A stretch of 64,000 bases of DNA from Paenibacillus xylaniclasticus (GCF_004001065.1 NZ_BIML01000006.1:266769-330768), one strand, 5' to 3'. Counted from the stretch's first letter, positions 36,705-46,535 are shown. The notes: a model not told the origin generated them from the letters alone. Numbers and translations are program-made.

Positions 36705-37331
36705 TTAGAACGAGCTTGCCACTGCTGCCGCTTTCTCCAAACCTGCACCGATAATAGCTTCTGCTTGGTCTGGGAATTTCGAATGGCCTTCTACGATAAT
36801 TTTCTCGATATTGTGAACGCCGAAGAAGCGCAGTTGGTTCTCGACATAGTTCACCGCCATCTCGGAAGCTGCAAAAGGCTCCTCGGAGTACACGTTGCCG
36901 CGGGCGTTCAGAATGACAACCTGCTTGTCACCAAGCAGACCTTCCGGACCGTTAGCCGTGTAGCGGAATGTTTTGCCGGCTTGGTTCAAGTAATCCATGT
37001 AAGTATGGAGAACAGCTGGAATCGTCATATTCCAGAGCGGGAAGGCGAAGACGATCTTGTCAGCCGCCATGAATTGGTCGAGATACCCGTTGGCGATTGC
37101 CGCCGCTTCCGCTTCCTCTGGCGTCATCTCGATGCCGCGCGCCGCTTTGAACATCCCCGTAATCATCGTGTTATTCAGATACGGCAGGTTCATGTTGTAC
37201 AGATCAAGCTCCGTAATTTGCTGATCTGGGTTTGCTTTCTTATAGCTTGCCACGAAAGCGTCATACAGCTGTACGCTTACCGCTTGATCAGCAGGACGGT
37301 CATTGGCTTTAATAAACAATACGTTCGTCAT
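36705..37331 (-). CDS. azoR: FMN-dependent NADH-azoreductase
   Basis: 208 residues. TNVLFIKANDRPADQAVSVQLYDAFVASY, then VFAFPLWNMTIPAVLHTYMDYLNQAGKTFRYTANGPEGLLGDKQVVILNARGN, the flavodoxin-like AzoR family that reduces azo dyes and quinones using NADH and FMN. AGGAGG lies upstream of the ATG. Quinone-detoxifying azoreductases are often controlled by HxlR-type thiol sensors, and one is encoded next to it. Confidence 0.93.
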   Translation of the reverse strand: MTNVLFIKANDRPADQAVSVQLYDAFVASYKKANPDQQITELDLYNMNLPYLNNTMITGMFKAARGIEMTPEEAEAAAIANGYLDQFMAADKIVFAFPLWNMTIPAVLHTYMDYLNQAGKTFRYTANGPEGLLGDKQVVILNARGNVYSEEPFAASEMAVNYVENQLRFFGVHNIEKIIVEGHSKFPDQAEAIIGAGLEKAAAVASSF

Positions 37332-37469
37332 TATCTGCTCCTCCTAAATACGTTGCGTTGCTCTAAATGAGTAAGTAACTGTGTGATCTATGTCCTCATT
37401 ATAGCGAGGGAGCAGCGCACAATCTTCAGTGAATGGTCGGAGACTTGCCTACTTCTTTCGTCTGTAATA

Positions 37470-37508
37470 CCAAAGAGGCTTCTACGACTAAAGTCGTAGA
37501 AGCCTCTT
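37470..37508 (-). terminator. Strong terminator after the FAH-family gene
   Basis: A perfect 17-bp stem, AAGAGGCTTCTACGACT (37473-37489) with its complement at 37492-37508. Confidence 0.85.
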
Positions 37509-37545
37509 GTTCGACAGTCTGGCAGCATATTCTCGACCGTACGTC

Positions 37546-38172
37546 TCACACCTGTATCCTTACGCGCAGCGGGCCGAATCGCTCACTGCCGAGAAGCAGC
37601 GTCAGCTCATCGCCATCCTTCACGACGCCGACTCCAGCAGGCGTACCGGTGTAGATAATGTCGCCTGCATCAAGGCCGAAGGTGTCACCAATGTAACGAA
37701 CAAGCCGCTCCAGCGGAAAAATCATGTCCCGGGGGCTCCCTGCCTGCACCTCAACACCGTTAATCAGCAAGCTGAACGTCAGCTCCTGGAACGCTGCTGC
37801 GCCAGGGAACGGCCGAAACGGCGACAGCGCGGCAGCGTTTTTGAACCCTTTGGCAAGCAGCCACGGATGACGTTTCTCTTTCAGCTTGTCCTGTACGTCG
37901 CGTGCTGTCCAATCAATGCCGATCGCCAGACCATCAACCGCTTGATCAACGGACATCCCCGGCTCATACGTACGCCCGATCCGAACTACTAGCTCTGCCT
38001 CATAATGAATGGCGCCGATGCCGGAAGGCAAGCGCAGCTCTCCTTCTGCCGGATGCAGCGCATGCGTCGGCTTCGAGAAGATCATCGGCTCCTCCGGCAC
38101 GTCGTTGCCCAGCTCTTGGGCGTGAAGCGCGTAATTTCGGCCAACACAATAGATGTTGCGGATGTTATTCAT
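37546..38172 (-). CDS. Fumarylacetoacetate hydrolase-family protein
   Basis: 208 residues. [33 protein letters not shown], then [11 protein letters not shown] with metal-binding E-x-[38 protein letters not shown] and [21 protein letters not shown]. The short single-domain FAH form acts on 2-oxo acids such as oxaloacetate or acylpyruvates. Exact substrate unknown. Confidence 0.92.
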   Translation of the reverse strand: MNNIRNIYCVGRNYALHAQELGNDVPEEPMIFSKPTHALHPAEGELRLPSGIGAIHYEAELVVRIGRTYEPGMSVDQAVDGLAIGIDWTARDVQDKLKEKRHPWLLAKGFKNAAALSPFRPFPGAAAFQELTFSLLINGVEVQAGSPRDMIFPLERLVRYIGDTFGLDAGDIIYTGTPAGVGVVKDGDELTLLLGSERFGPLRVRIQV

Positions 38173-38231
38173 TGTACTCCACCCTTCTCTCAGACCATGT
38201 ATTCGTATCCGCTCAAGCGGTTAGTGCATCA

Positions 38232-39359
38232 TTACGCATTTCGAAGCTGCAGCGTAATTTCAATCATCTCCGAACGGCTCATCAGACGAATCGGGGGACC
38301 CCAGGAGCCGAATCCGGACGATACGATGACATGCATAAGTCCTTTGCGCATATAGCCCCAATCAAGTTCAAACAGCCGGCGAGTAACATAATGATTCGGA
38401 AAAAATTGTCCCCGATGCGTGTGTCCACACATGAGCAGATCGACCCCCGCCTCTGCCGCCTGCGTAAATCCGTATGGCTGATGATCCATCGCCAGAATCG
38501 GCAGCGTCTTATCCAGCGAAGCGGTAAGCTCATTCATTGGCAGCCTGCCGCTGCCCGACTCCGCCGTCTTGTCCTTGCGCCCGACGACATGAAACATCCC
38601 ATTAACCGTAATGGTCTCGTCCCGAAGCACAGCAATGCCAATGCTGTTCATCATCTGAACATATTGTTCAATATCGCCGCCATAATATTCATGATTGCCG
38701 AGCACGGCATACACGCCATGCTTCGCTTTGAGCTGCCGAAGCGTAGCAGCCATATTGTTGCGCAGGAACGGCTCAATCGAATCGTCAAGCACGTCGCCCG
38801 CCAGCAGCACAACATCCGGATTCATCGCGTTAATTCGTTCAATTAATTTGCGCAGGTGACGATTGCCGACGATATTGCCTAGATGCAGATCAGACGCCAT
38901 GGCGACCCGCAGCTCATTAGGCTTCCCGGCTGGAGCCGGCTTGTCCACCGTCAGCACATGCTTGCGCACAACGGGTGACCATGCGTTATAGGAACCGCGC
39001 AGCAGAACGACCAGCAGAATCGCAGCTACGATACCGAACAAAATCAGTACGGTATCTGTACGCTCCATACCCGCTGCTCCCATAATCCATGCCGCCAGAT
39101 CCGCGACGGGCAGCAGCAGCAGCGAGAACTCGATAAGCGCTACATAATAGGAGCCCACGACTTTAAGCAGCCGACCGATCGGACCTAGCTTCAGCGTTCT
39201 ACCAAGCAAATAGCCGAAAGACAGCACACCGAACAACGGCCAGTAAATGCCGAGCGCGGCATCCAAGCCTGCATGGCGAAGCACTAGATCCCCGTGCCAG
39301 CCAATATAGAAATTGATGATCGCCAGTAATATTAGAAAGGGCAGTAGTCGAAGGAACAC
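38232..39359 (-). CDS. Membrane-anchored metallophosphoesterase
   Basis: 375 residues from a GTG at 39359 with GGAG 8 bases upstream. The first 135 residues have four hydrophobic segments. The C-terminal part has the calcineurin-like motifs VAMASDLHLGNIVGN, VLLAGDVLDD, YAVLGNHEYYGG, LAMDHQP and LLMCGHTHRGQFFP. This is the YaeI/YkuE-like architecture. Likely phosphatase or phosphodiesterase at the membrane; substrate unknown. Confidence 0.9.
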   Translation of the reverse strand: MFLRLLPFLILLAIINFYIGWHGDLVLRHAGLDAALGIYWPLFGVLSFGYLLGRTLKLGPIGRLLKVVGSYYVALIEFSLLLLPVADLAAWIMGAAGMERTDTVLILFGIVAAILLVVLLRGSYNAWSPVVRKHVLTVDKPAPAGKPNELRVAMASDLHLGNIVGNRHLRKLIERINAMNPDVVLLAGDVLDDSIEPFLRNNMAATLRQLKAKHGVYAVLGNHEYYGGDIEQYVQMMNSIGIAVLRDETITVNGMFHVVGRKDKTAESGSGRLPMNELTASLDKTLPILAMDHQPYGFTQAAEAGVDLLMCGHTHRGQFFPNHYVTRRLFELDWGYMRKGLMHVIVSSGFGSWGPPIRLMSRSEMIEITLQLRNA

Positions 39360-39563
39360 ATGTCAGACTCCTCTACTCTCGTAATCTTTCAAGCTAACCT
39401 ACTCCGGTTGCTAGTATGAATGTAACATATCAGGCGGGCCAAACCAAATAAGTGCAGCTTCTGTGCATGGTAGACTCTTGTAGCTCTCTGGTGTGACACT
39501 TTTTGTGATGCAGCAGCAGCGAGGATGTTATAACAAATCAGTCTTCGTGTTGCTACTGCACAC

Positions 39564-39602
39564 AAATAAGCAGCCTGCTTGCCTTTCGGCAAGCGGCTGC
39601 TT
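39564..39602 (-). terminator. Strong terminator after the MFS gene
   Basis: Arms AAGCAGCC (39568-39575) and GGCTGCTT (39595-39602) extend into GCTTGCC/GGCAAGC with a GAAA-type loop on the minus strand. Confidence 0.85.
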
Positions 39603-39645
39603 ATCGATCTGAGCTGTGTATCAATAAAGTAAACGCTATGCGCCA

Positions 39646-40887
39646 TTACCTCCGCTGATCAGAATAACCCGGTTGCGGCTGTACGCGTGGAACCTTCTTC
39701 ATCGCCAAACGAAGCGATACGGCAACGCCAGCGGAGGCTAGCAATAAGCCCGTTGTAACGAACAGCCACTCAATGCCGAGGAACATGCCCATCCCTCCGC
39801 CGATCAACGGACCGAACAGCTGCCCGAGTTGATTGGCGCTCGTCGTCATACCGAACGAACGGCCGCGGAACGACTGGTCCGTGTTCTGCACGACAAGCGT
39901 GTTGATGACCGGTACGATACCTGCGAGGAACAAGCCGAAGCAAAACTGGACAACGGTGAACAGCCACAGCTGATGAACAAAATATTGCGTACAAATGACG
40001 CACCCCGAAGCGATGAGACAAAAGATTAACACGCGCGTGTAGCCCTGTTTCTCGCCGATTCGGCCCCACTGCGGCGATGCGAGAATGCCGGCAATGCCGA
40101 TCAGCGACAAAATGAAGCCGGCTGTCGCCGCCGCATCCTCCACGCCTCCCTGCAAATCGGCGATATGAAGCGTCAGCAGCGGCTGCACCATACTTACGGA
40201 CATCTGGAACAGGAGCAGCAGTAGAAGCAAATTAAGCAGCTGCTTGTTATGAAGGGCATTGCGGTAATCGCCGAGCATCGTTGTTCTCGGAGACGCAGCC
40301 GCACCTTTGCTCGCTGTCCCCGTCTTCCCTTCATGAACGAAGAAGAATACTGCAGCTGTCGCCAGCATCAGAAATATGCCCGCTACGACGAACGACTGCC
40401 GCTGGCCGAACGTCTCCGCCAGCAAGCCGCCGAGCAGCGGTCCCATAATGCTGCCGGACATCGAAGCTGCCTGCATCGTGCCAAGACTTGAGCCGAGCTT
40501 GTTCTCCGGTGCAATCGAAGCGACGATTGACATCGAGGCTGGCACGAAGCCGGCAACGAAGCCTTGCAGCAGCCGGATGCCGACCAGCTCCCACGGATTG
40601 TGAACGAACGCCATTAAAGAGTATACAACCGCAAGGCTTAATCCGGCCCGGATGACCATTTTACGCTTGCCGTATTTGTCCGCCAGCGAGCCCCACAGCG
40701 GAGCCATAACGGCTCCAATTAGAAACGAGGACGATTGTACGATTCCAGCCCACCAATAGACGGAATCGTCCGTGACACCGAGCTCCGGCAGAAACAGCGG
40801 GAGGAGCGGGATCACCATCGTGTAGCTGGAGCTGCATAACAATACACCGAACCATAAAATCCACATTTGCCGCCGCCACGATTCCAT
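39646..40887 (-). CDS. MFS drug-efflux-type transporter
   Basis: 413 residues with twelve hydrophobic segments. GSLADKYGKRKMVIRAGLSLAVVYS near residue 66 is the MFS motif A loop, and LLQGFVAGFVPASMSIVASIAPENKLGSSLGTMQAASMSGSIMGPLLGGLLAE carries the motif C-like antiporter signature. It resembles the multidrug efflux (DHA1) group in Paenibacillus. Substrate unknown. Confidence 0.92.
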   Translation of the reverse strand: MESWRRQMWILWFGVLLCSSSYTMVIPLLPLFLPELGVTDDSVYWWAGIVQSSSFLIGAVMAPLWGSLADKYGKRKMVIRAGLSLAVVYSLMAFVHNPWELVGIRLLQGFVAGFVPASMSIVASIAPENKLGSSLGTMQAASMSGSIMGPLLGGLLAETFGQRQSFVVAGIFLMLATAAVFFFVHEGKTGTASKGAAASPRTTMLGDYRNALHNKQLLNLLLLLLLFQMSVSMVQPLLTLHIADLQGGVEDAAATAGFILSLIGIAGILASPQWGRIGEKQGYTRVLIFCLIASGCVICTQYFVHQLWLFTVVQFCFGLFLAGIVPVINTLVVQNTDQSFRGRSFGMTTSANQLGQLFGPLIGGGMGMFLGIEWLFVTTGLLLASAGVAVSLRLAMKKVPRVQPQPGYSDQRR

Positions 40888-41182
40888 TGCCGCTCACCTT
40901 CATTCTATTATCCGTTCTATACGTCAGATTCAATATAACGCCGTGCCCTGCATCATTCAAAGTCCCTGTGGGACAGTATTCAGCCGTAATCTGCCGTATA
41001 TACCCGATTCGACAATTAAAATGAAGCGAGATAACCCGACAAAGCAAATATAGGTAATTTCCCCCTTATTCCGATCAAAAATAAAGAATTACCACTCTAG
41101 AACCACTCCTATGATCTAATTCCGGTTTTTGGAAAATGATAAAATATTTTAGTCTGCCGCCTGCTCTCAATCCTAACCAAAG
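40888..41182. other. Intergenic region upstream of the MFS gene
   Basis: About 295 bases that must hold the MFS promoter; AT-rich from 41060. I see no clear operator, RNA gene or further ORF with a ribosome binding site. Confidence 0.5.
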
Positions 41183-41234
41183 CAAAAAAGGATTGTCCTT
41201 AAGCCGCATATTTATGCTGCGTAAGGACAATCCT
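41183..41234 (-). terminator. Strong terminator of the GH43 gene
   Basis: AGGATTGTCCTTA (41189-41201) pairs perfectly with TAAGGACAATCCT (41222-41234), followed on the minus strand by TTTTTTG. Confidence 0.92.
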
Positions 41235-41246
41235 CATTAAGCTCCG

Positions 41247-42809
41247 CTAAGACAGCGGTGTATAGTCCAGCCACTCTGCATATGCCACCGCAGTAGATGG
41301 CGTTCCATTACCTGTCGCATACAAGCCGATGCATACGCCTGTGAAGCCGCCGCTTACTTCCGAGGACAGCACATCCGCGAGCGCTTGTGCAAGCTCATGC
41401 CACGTACTGCCGTCGGCCGACCAAGCGAAACGGTACGTATAGGCATCCGACGTAATCGCTAGTCCGATCCCTCCACTAACCGAATCAAGCAATTGCTTCG
41501 CCGCAACAGTCGTAGAACCGTTAGACGTAAGCGACACGATGATATAATCAGCGCCGCCTTCACGGCGAATACCGATCTCATAGTGAGCTTTCTCATGAAG
41601 ACGAGCAGACAGGCCCGCTTCCTCTCCATCTCGAACTGGTTCGAACGCCACACGCGTCTCCGCCTTCATCTGTACGTGCTGCTGACGAACGCCGACGAAC
41701 ACCGTTGGGGCCGCATCGCTCAGCGTGTAGGAATGACCCGTCAGCGCAAGCGTTCCAGGCCGCTTCGTAAGCGACATTCGTTCCTCATCGAACGTACGAA
41801 GGGCCGCCCACCGTGGACTTAACGACTTGCCGTCGAATCTCTCCCGGTAAGCCCCTGAGCTCAACAAGCCGTGCCGCGATACGAGTCCCGCACCTCCTGC
41901 GAGAATTTCGACATTCATAATCGGTTGAACAGTGCCCTCGTTGTTATCGATCATAGGCCAGCCATCCTCCGTCCAAATGACCGGCGCAAGGAAGGTCTCC
42001 CTGCCAAGCACACTGTATCGGCTGTCCACCGGACGTACGCCAAGGAACAGCGCCCACCAGTTACCCGCCTCATCTTCGATCAGATCGGTATGACCGAGGT
42101 TCTGCAGCGAATGATCCGGCAGCTTATTGTGAGTTAGAATCGGATGGTCAAGCAGTTCGAACGGACCGGTCGGATACTCGCTCCGAGCTGCCAGCACACG
42201 ATGGTCACGACCCGTGCCTCCGCACGCGCAGAGTAAATAGTAAATACCATGAATACGGTACAAATGCGGCCCTTCCGTCCATACGCCGCCGTCTCCGCGG
42301 CATACGACGACCGGCTCGCTCAACGCTTTACCCGTCGCGATGTCGATTTCGTAGGTGATAATATGCGACTCCAGGTCAGCGCCATTCTGAACTGTCACAT
42401 ATACTTTGCCATCCTCGTCGAAGAACAGCGATGGGTCAATATTGCCGTATGGAATGCGGATCGGGTCCGACCATGGTCCTGCCGGATCAGTAGCCGTTAC
42501 GTAAAAATTTCCTATGCCGTACACATCAGTCGTAATCAAATAGAACACACCATCATGATACCGAAGTGTCGGAGCATAAATGCCTTCCGAGCTGTTGCGT
42601 TTCGTCATGTCTACTTGGCTGCTTCTCGTCAGCACATGCCCGATCTGCTCCCATTCGACTAGATTGCGGCTGCGAAAGATCGGGACCGCCGGGAAATACT
42701 CGAAAGAGCTAGTCGCCAAGTAGTAATAGCCATCCACCCAAATCACACTCGGGTCCGGGAAAAAGCCCGGAATGACCGGGTTTTCGTATTTAACTGCTAT
42801 ACTGTTCAT
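41247..42809 (-). CDS. Glycoside hydrolase family 43, beta-xylosidase/arabinofuranosidase type
   Basis: 520 residues from ATG 42809. NPVIPGFFPDPSVIWVDGYYYLATSSFEYFPAVPIFRSRNLVEW gives the catalytic base Asp (PDPS), NIDPSLFFDEDGKVYV the pKa-modulating Asp and VWTEGPHLYRIHGIYYLL the acid Glu. After residue 330 a concanavalin-like C-terminal domain follows. No signal peptide, so it acts on imported xylo- or arabino-oligosaccharides. Stand-alone gene with a strong terminator. Confidence 0.93.
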   Translation of the reverse strand: MNSIAVKYENPVIPGFFPDPSVIWVDGYYYLATSSFEYFPAVPIFRSRNLVEWEQIGHVLTRSSQVDMTKRNSSEGIYAPTLRYHDGVFYLITTDVYGIGNFYVTATDPAGPWSDPIRIPYGNIDPSLFFDEDGKVYVTVQNGADLESHIITYEIDIATGKALSEPVVVCRGDGGVWTEGPHLYRIHGIYYLLCACGGTGRDHRVLAARSEYPTGPFELLDHPILTHNKLPDHSLQNLGHTDLIEDEAGNWWALFLGVRPVDSRYSVLGRETFLAPVIWTEDGWPMIDNNEGTVQPIMNVEILAGGAGLVSRHGLLSSGAYRERFDGKSLSPRWAALRTFDEERMSLTKRPGTLALTGHSYTLSDAAPTVFVGVRQQHVQMKAETRVAFEPVRDGEEAGLSARLHEKAHYEIGIRREGGADYIIVSLTSNGSTTVAAKQLLDSVSGGIGLAITSDAYTYRFAWSADGSTWHELAQALADVLSSEVSGGFTGVCIGLYATGNGTPSTAVAYAEWLDYTPLS

Positions 42810-43063
42810 TACTGCGTCTCCTCCGGTCACAATGTTTTGTGTTTAACCCTCACCCTATTGTAATCATAAATGAGAAAGCGCGCATAGCTTAACCCGGTGA
42901 AATATAGCTTTTACTTCATAAAATTAAGGATAGACCTAATCACAGCTAGGTCTAAAGAAGAGATAGAATGGCGATAAAGTCATAATAAGAGCTTCATCAG
43001 CCTATTTACGCCGTCGCTTTCCCTCGAGCGGGTGCATAGGATGGATGGTCGAGGTGAAAGAAA

Positions 43064-43261
43064 ATGCACAATCGAACGATGCGCAGCCTGTTTCAGCAGT
43101 ACCAGCACGGCGAAAGCCTGCATGCCCGCTCCTTTCAGGAGCTGAGTCGTCATAAGCTGGACATTCGTCAGCCCTCCGAGCTGATTGCGAACTCGCCTGT
43201 TCTGCAACGAATAATCCGCAAGCACTGGCATTCGTTAGTCGAGCCGTGGCTTCGACGATAG
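43064..43261 (+). CDS. Hypothetical 65-aa protein
   Basis: GAGGTGAAAG precedes the ATG. The peptide reads RTMRSLFQQYQHGESLHARSF and ends HWHSLVEPWLRR; basic and probably helical. No family recognised. The good ribosome binding site and the terminator-like hairpin after it support translation. Confidence 0.6.
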   Translation: MHNRTMRSLFQQYQHGESLHARSFQELSRHKLDIRQPSELIANSPVLQRIIRKHWHSLVEPWLRR

Positions 43262-43281
43262 CCTTGTCCCCCTATATCCAA

Positions 43282-43324
43282 CAAAAAACCTCCGGCCGCA
43301 TCAAGCTTAGCGACTTCGGAGGTT
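43282..43324 (-). terminator. Terminator between convergent small genes
   Basis: AACCTCCG (43287-43294) with CGGAGGTT (43317-43324); the minus strand continues TTTTTTG, so it ends the 77-aa gene. Confidence 0.8.
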
Positions 43325-43333
43325 CAACTCTCA

Positions 43334-43567
43334 TTATCGAGACGCGTATCGTTTCACTAGCGGGTCGTCTTTCTCTACTTTCACATTCCTCATGGCATCC
43401 TTGGCCGTCTTCTCCGGAACGCGGGGGCCGGACAGCACAGCGGATGCGCGTCTAATGACTTCAGCTGCATTAATGGGCTTCCTCTTCTTGTTCAAGCTCC
43501 GATCCCTCCATTCTTTTGGACCATATTGTATTAGCTTCCGGACAAGCCGGTCAACCATTGCAAACAA
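43334..43567 (-). CDS. Hypothetical 77-aa basic protein
   Basis: MFAMVDRLVRKLIQYGPKEW then LNKKRKPINAAEVIRRASAV and KTAKDAMRNVKVEKDDPLVKRY. Highly basic, helical, no membrane segment. A terminator follows its stop and it trails the membrane protein gene by 10 bp, so both may form one operon. Unknown function; a nucleic-acid-associated role is only a guess from charge. Confidence 0.6.
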   Translation of the reverse strand: MFAMVDRLVRKLIQYGPKEWRDRSLNKKRKPINAAEVIRRASAVLSGPRVPEKTAKDAMRNVKVEKDDPLVKRYASR

Positions 43568-43577
43568 AATTTACTCT

Positions 43578-44567
43578 CTAGGACTCTGGATTTTCCGACG
43601 AGTTGGGGGATGGGTTCGACGTTGGATTTGGATTCGTAGCAACGACCATCAGCTCGATGGATTCGATATTCGTGCTGATGACATTATGGAGTAAGGGCAG
43701 TACATGCTTGTCGAACGCATCGAACTGCGTCGCATAGCTGCTCAGTACTGTAAGCAGAAAGTTTGTTTCATTAAGTGGATAATAATATACCATTCGGTTC
43801 GGCTTGAACGGATGATCGGTCTCCGACCTGTTCCAGAGCGAGGAGTGACCGGTTTCCTTCGAGTGCTGTGCCATCGGCGCATATTTGGGAGGAATTTCGT
43901 CCTCATAGATTTCGATCGTAAAGCCGGCGTTGAACGTATCTCTGTACGCCGCCTGAATATCGTCTAACAGGACACGCAACACGTCAGAGAACGTGATGAC
44001 GTTGCCGTGCATACAGCTCAATGTTTTAATAAATGCATCTCTGCCCGTCAGATATTCCATCAATGACGCTTTGGACGTCGTAATAATCGCTTGCTGAATC
44101 GCTGCACGCTCGCCCTCGACCTCGAATTCCACGTTAAAAAACTTGAACCGCTTCAGTCGCAGGAACGCAACGGGCACGACCAGAAACAGCAGCACCCAGA
44201 CAAACAGATAGAACAGGCTACGAAAAATAACCCGATTGACAGGCGATGTCACGATCGGTTTAATTACAAGCGTCGTAATCGTATTAGGCTCACTGCCTGC
44301 GCCGGTACCTGTACTCTGCACGGCAGGCGCTGCCGGCATGGGAGCGGCTGCTGCGGGCGTCGCTTTTGTGATCGTCGGAATGGATTGCATGGCAGGTTGT
44401 GCATACGGGTGTTTCAAGGTCCAGATCGACCATGCACCGTGCATAACGATGAGTACGATGCCAATGACGTATAGAGCTTGCATATATTTGATACGCAAGA
44501 GCCAGTCTTTTACCCCATGCCATCCCTCCATATTCCGGTTGTGATCCGCAATAAGTATGGTGAGCAT
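43578..44567 (-). CDS. Hypothetical two-helix membrane protein
   Basis: 329 residues. Membrane segments YMQALYVIGIVLIVMHGAW (about 28-50) and RSLFYLFVWVLLFLVVPVAFL (about 115-137) flank a Pro/Ala/Thr-rich external loop. The soluble C-terminus (140-310) includes EVEFEVEGERAAIQQAIITTSKASLMEYLTGR and a possible GAF-like region (FTIEIYEDEIPPK, NRMVYYYPLNETNFLLTVLSSY), ending in an Asn/Pro/Ser tail. The true start may be the ATG at 44531; neither has a strong ribosome binding site. A membrane-bound sensor is plausible from layout alone. Confidence 0.6.
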   Translation of the reverse strand: MLTILIADHNRNMEGWHGVKDWLLRIKYMQALYVIGIVLIVMHGAWSIWTLKHPYAQPAMQSIPTITKATPAAAAPMPAAPAVQSTGTGAGSEPNTITTLVIKPIVTSPVNRVIFRSLFYLFVWVLLFLVVPVAFLRLKRFKFFNVEFEVEGERAAIQQAIITTSKASLMEYLTGRDAFIKTLSCMHGNVITFSDVLRVLLDDIQAAYRDTFNAGFTIEIYEDEIPPKYAPMAQHSKETGHSSLWNRSETDHPFKPNRMVYYYPLNETNFLLTVLSSYATQFDAFDKHVLPLLHNVISTNIESIELMVVATNPNPTSNPSPNSSENPES

Positions 44568-44757
44568 GCTCTTGCTTCGCCGGAGCGGATTGCCTCATTT
44601 TACCTGACCACCATGAGTTTACCATCCGAGCGCGCCAGCGTCATGATACATTCGTCACATTCCGAGGCGCGGTTCGTGTCGATTCGATGACATCGCACCT
44701 TTGGGCGAATGCCGCATACGATATAGAGCTATTACATCTCGAAAGGATGCTGCTTGA

Positions 44758-45510
44758 ATGGGATGCTCTTGTCAAGCTCCGGCCGCCCAAACGGTCGTGT
44801 ATGACCCGCGTTACTTCCAAATGCAAGTTCCTGTACAGCCTGTACAGCTCGTTTATCATCCGCAGCTCGTTCAGCCGATACAGCAGGCACAGCCGGTACA
44901 GCCAGTACAGCCTGTTCAGTACGAGAACGTGCCGGTTCAAGACGACAGGACCTTATTACCTTTGCCGGGCGGGATTCCAGGTATCGGCGGGGGCGTTACG
45001 CCTACACCAGGCGGCCTGCCGGGCTTTCCAGGATTACCAGGCCAAGGCGGCGGCATATTTACCCCGCAAGGCGTGCCAGGACAGGGCGGCGGTGTGCTGC
45101 CTGTGCCAGGACAGGGAGCCGGCGGTGTTCCCGCACAGCTGTCGCAAGCGAACCTGCCTGCGGTGCTCGCTCAATATCCCCGCCCAGTAGGCCAGCCGCC
45201 GGCGGAAATGCTGTTCCTGTACAATTACTTGCGAAGCAATCCGCAAATGCTGCAAGCATTCATCCGCCAGCGGCCGCAGACGCTCCAGCAAGCCGTACAA
45301 TTCGCCCAATTCGGCACAATGGGGCCTCGCGAGGACGAGGACCGGGTATTGCCCGGCTTCTGCTACAACCGCTGGTCGCTCATATTCACCTTTAACAACG
45401 TCTTCCTCATGTTTCCGGTCGCTAACCTGTTCGGCTTCGTGATCGGCCACTGCTTCCCGCTGACGCCTTGCATCATCCCGGACTTCACGATTCTGTTCGC
45501 TTTCTGCTAA
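44758..45510 (+). CDS. Pro/Gly/Gln-rich low-complexity protein, possibly spore coat-like
   Basis: 250 residues beginning MGCSCQAPAAQTVVYDPRYF. Residues 22-60 are V-Q-P repeats (QPVQPVQPVQ), residues 60-125 Gly/Pro-rich with PGLPGQGG and PGQGGGV units. A helical part follows (LFLYNYLRSNPQMLQAFIRQRPQTLQQAVQFAQF), and the C-terminus is hydrophobic with several Cys (HCFPLTPC, LFAFC). Low complexity with terminal Cys fits coat or exosporium proteins of endospore formers, but this is inference from composition. Divergent from the membrane protein gene. Confidence 0.6.
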   Translation: MGCSCQAPAAQTVVYDPRYFQMQVPVQPVQLVYHPQLVQPIQQAQPVQPVQPVQYENVPVQDDRTLLPLPGGIPGIGGGVTPTPGGLPGFPGLPGQGGGIFTPQGVPGQGGGVLPVPGQGAGGVPAQLSQANLPAVLAQYPRPVGQPPAEMLFLYNYLRSNPQMLQAFIRQRPQTLQQAVQFAQFGTMGPREDEDRVLPGFCYNRWSLIFTFNNVFLMFPVANLFGFVIGHCFPLTPCIIPDFTILFAFC

Positions 45511-45513
45511 TGC

Positions 45514-45560
45514 CAATAACCCATATGAAACAGCGCTGTCGCGTTTCATATGGGTTATTG
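45514..45560. terminator. Long perfect hairpin after the low-complexity gene
   Basis: CAATAACCCATATGAAAC (45514-45531) pairs perfectly with the complement at 45543-45560, an 18-bp stem with an 11-base loop. Confidence 0.85.
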
Positions 45561-45647
45561 GTTGTAGTACTCTGCTGCGGGCGCTGTTGCATTAGACTAC
45601 AGGACCGGGCTCGACTGCGCGGATAGCAGCACATTAACAAGACTACT

Positions 45648-46535
45648 TCAATACGTCGTGCGCCACATATAGAACGTCGCATACGACTCCCAGCCCGCCC
45701 AGCCAGCAGACAGCTCCCGAATTTGCTTCACGGATGGCTTCTCCGAGAGGCCCAGCCGCTGCTTAATCGCGATATGCAAGCCGGCATCGTCAATCGGAAA
45801 AGCATTCGGCATCCGCAAGCAGCGCATCAACGCATAGTTAGCCGTCCACGGACCGATGCCGCGAATGCTGACGAGCCGCCGCTCTGCCTCCTTCAAGCTT
45901 CCAGCCGCCCGAAGCGACGACTTCGTCAGCTCGCCGCTGGCCATAAGCTCGGCTACCCCGATCATATATTCCGCTTTGCGCGTCGTAATCTGCAAAGCTG
46001 TCAGATCCTCGACGCGAAGCTCTCTCACCCTTTCTGGTGTCGGAAACAGATGAAGCGTCCGCCCCTCCCACTCCAGGTGGGAGCCGAACAGCTCGACGAA
46101 TCTTTTTTTCAGCTTGAACGCGAATTTCAAATTGATCTGCTGCCCAAGTATGCCCCAGCACAGCGCCTCGAACAGATCCGGGATGCCGATAAGCCGAAGC
46201 CCCCGATAACGAACGACCGCTTCTTGAAGCAGCAGATCCTTCTCCGCCATTGCGTAGAACGGGGCCAAATCTGTGTCCGTATCGAACCAATCCCGCACAT
46301 ATCGAACGATCCTATCCCGTCCTTCGGTCGAAGGCTCATCCTTGAACCGTAGCCGAATATGCCCCTCATTACCATCCGTAATTTCTACCGCATGCCTCTC
46401 ATCTCCCGCTTCGATCCAACGGTACACCCGCCCCTCTTCTACCTGAAACATGCTTTCGTCTGCAGAACGAGTCAGATAACCCAAGTTTTGCTCAAACGAA
46501 AAATACGGCGGTATCTCAATCCGAGCCTCGTTCAT
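45648..46535 (-). CDS. DNA-3-methyladenine glycosylase II (AlkA-like)
   Basis: 295 residues. N-terminal AlkA-type domain (VYRWIEAGDERHAVEI), then DLFEALCWGILGQQINLKFAFKLKKRFVELFG and the helix-hairpin-helix LVSIRGIGPWTANYALMRCL followed by FPIDDAGLHIAIKQ with the catalytic Asp. Excises alkylated purines from DNA. Single gene, not linked to ada. Confidence 0.9.
   Translation of the reverse strand: MNEARIEIPPYFSFEQNLGYLTRSADESMFQVEEGRVYRWIEAGDERHAVEITDGNEGHIRLRFKDEPSTEGRDRIVRYVRDWFDTDTDLAPFYAMAEKDLLLQEAVVRYRGLRLIGIPDLFEALCWGILGQQINLKFAFKLKKRFVELFGSHLEWEGRTLHLFPTPERVRELRVEDLTALQITTRKAEYMIGVAELMASGELTKSSLRAAGSLKEAERRLVSIRGIGPWTANYALMRCLRMPNAFPIDDAGLHIAIKQRLGLSEKPSVKQIRELSAGWAGWESYATFYMWRTTY

Noticed and set aside
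39389..39646. 85-codon minus-strand frame between phosphoesterase and MFS genes
   Set aside because: It covers the MFS terminator hairpin and has no ribosome binding site.
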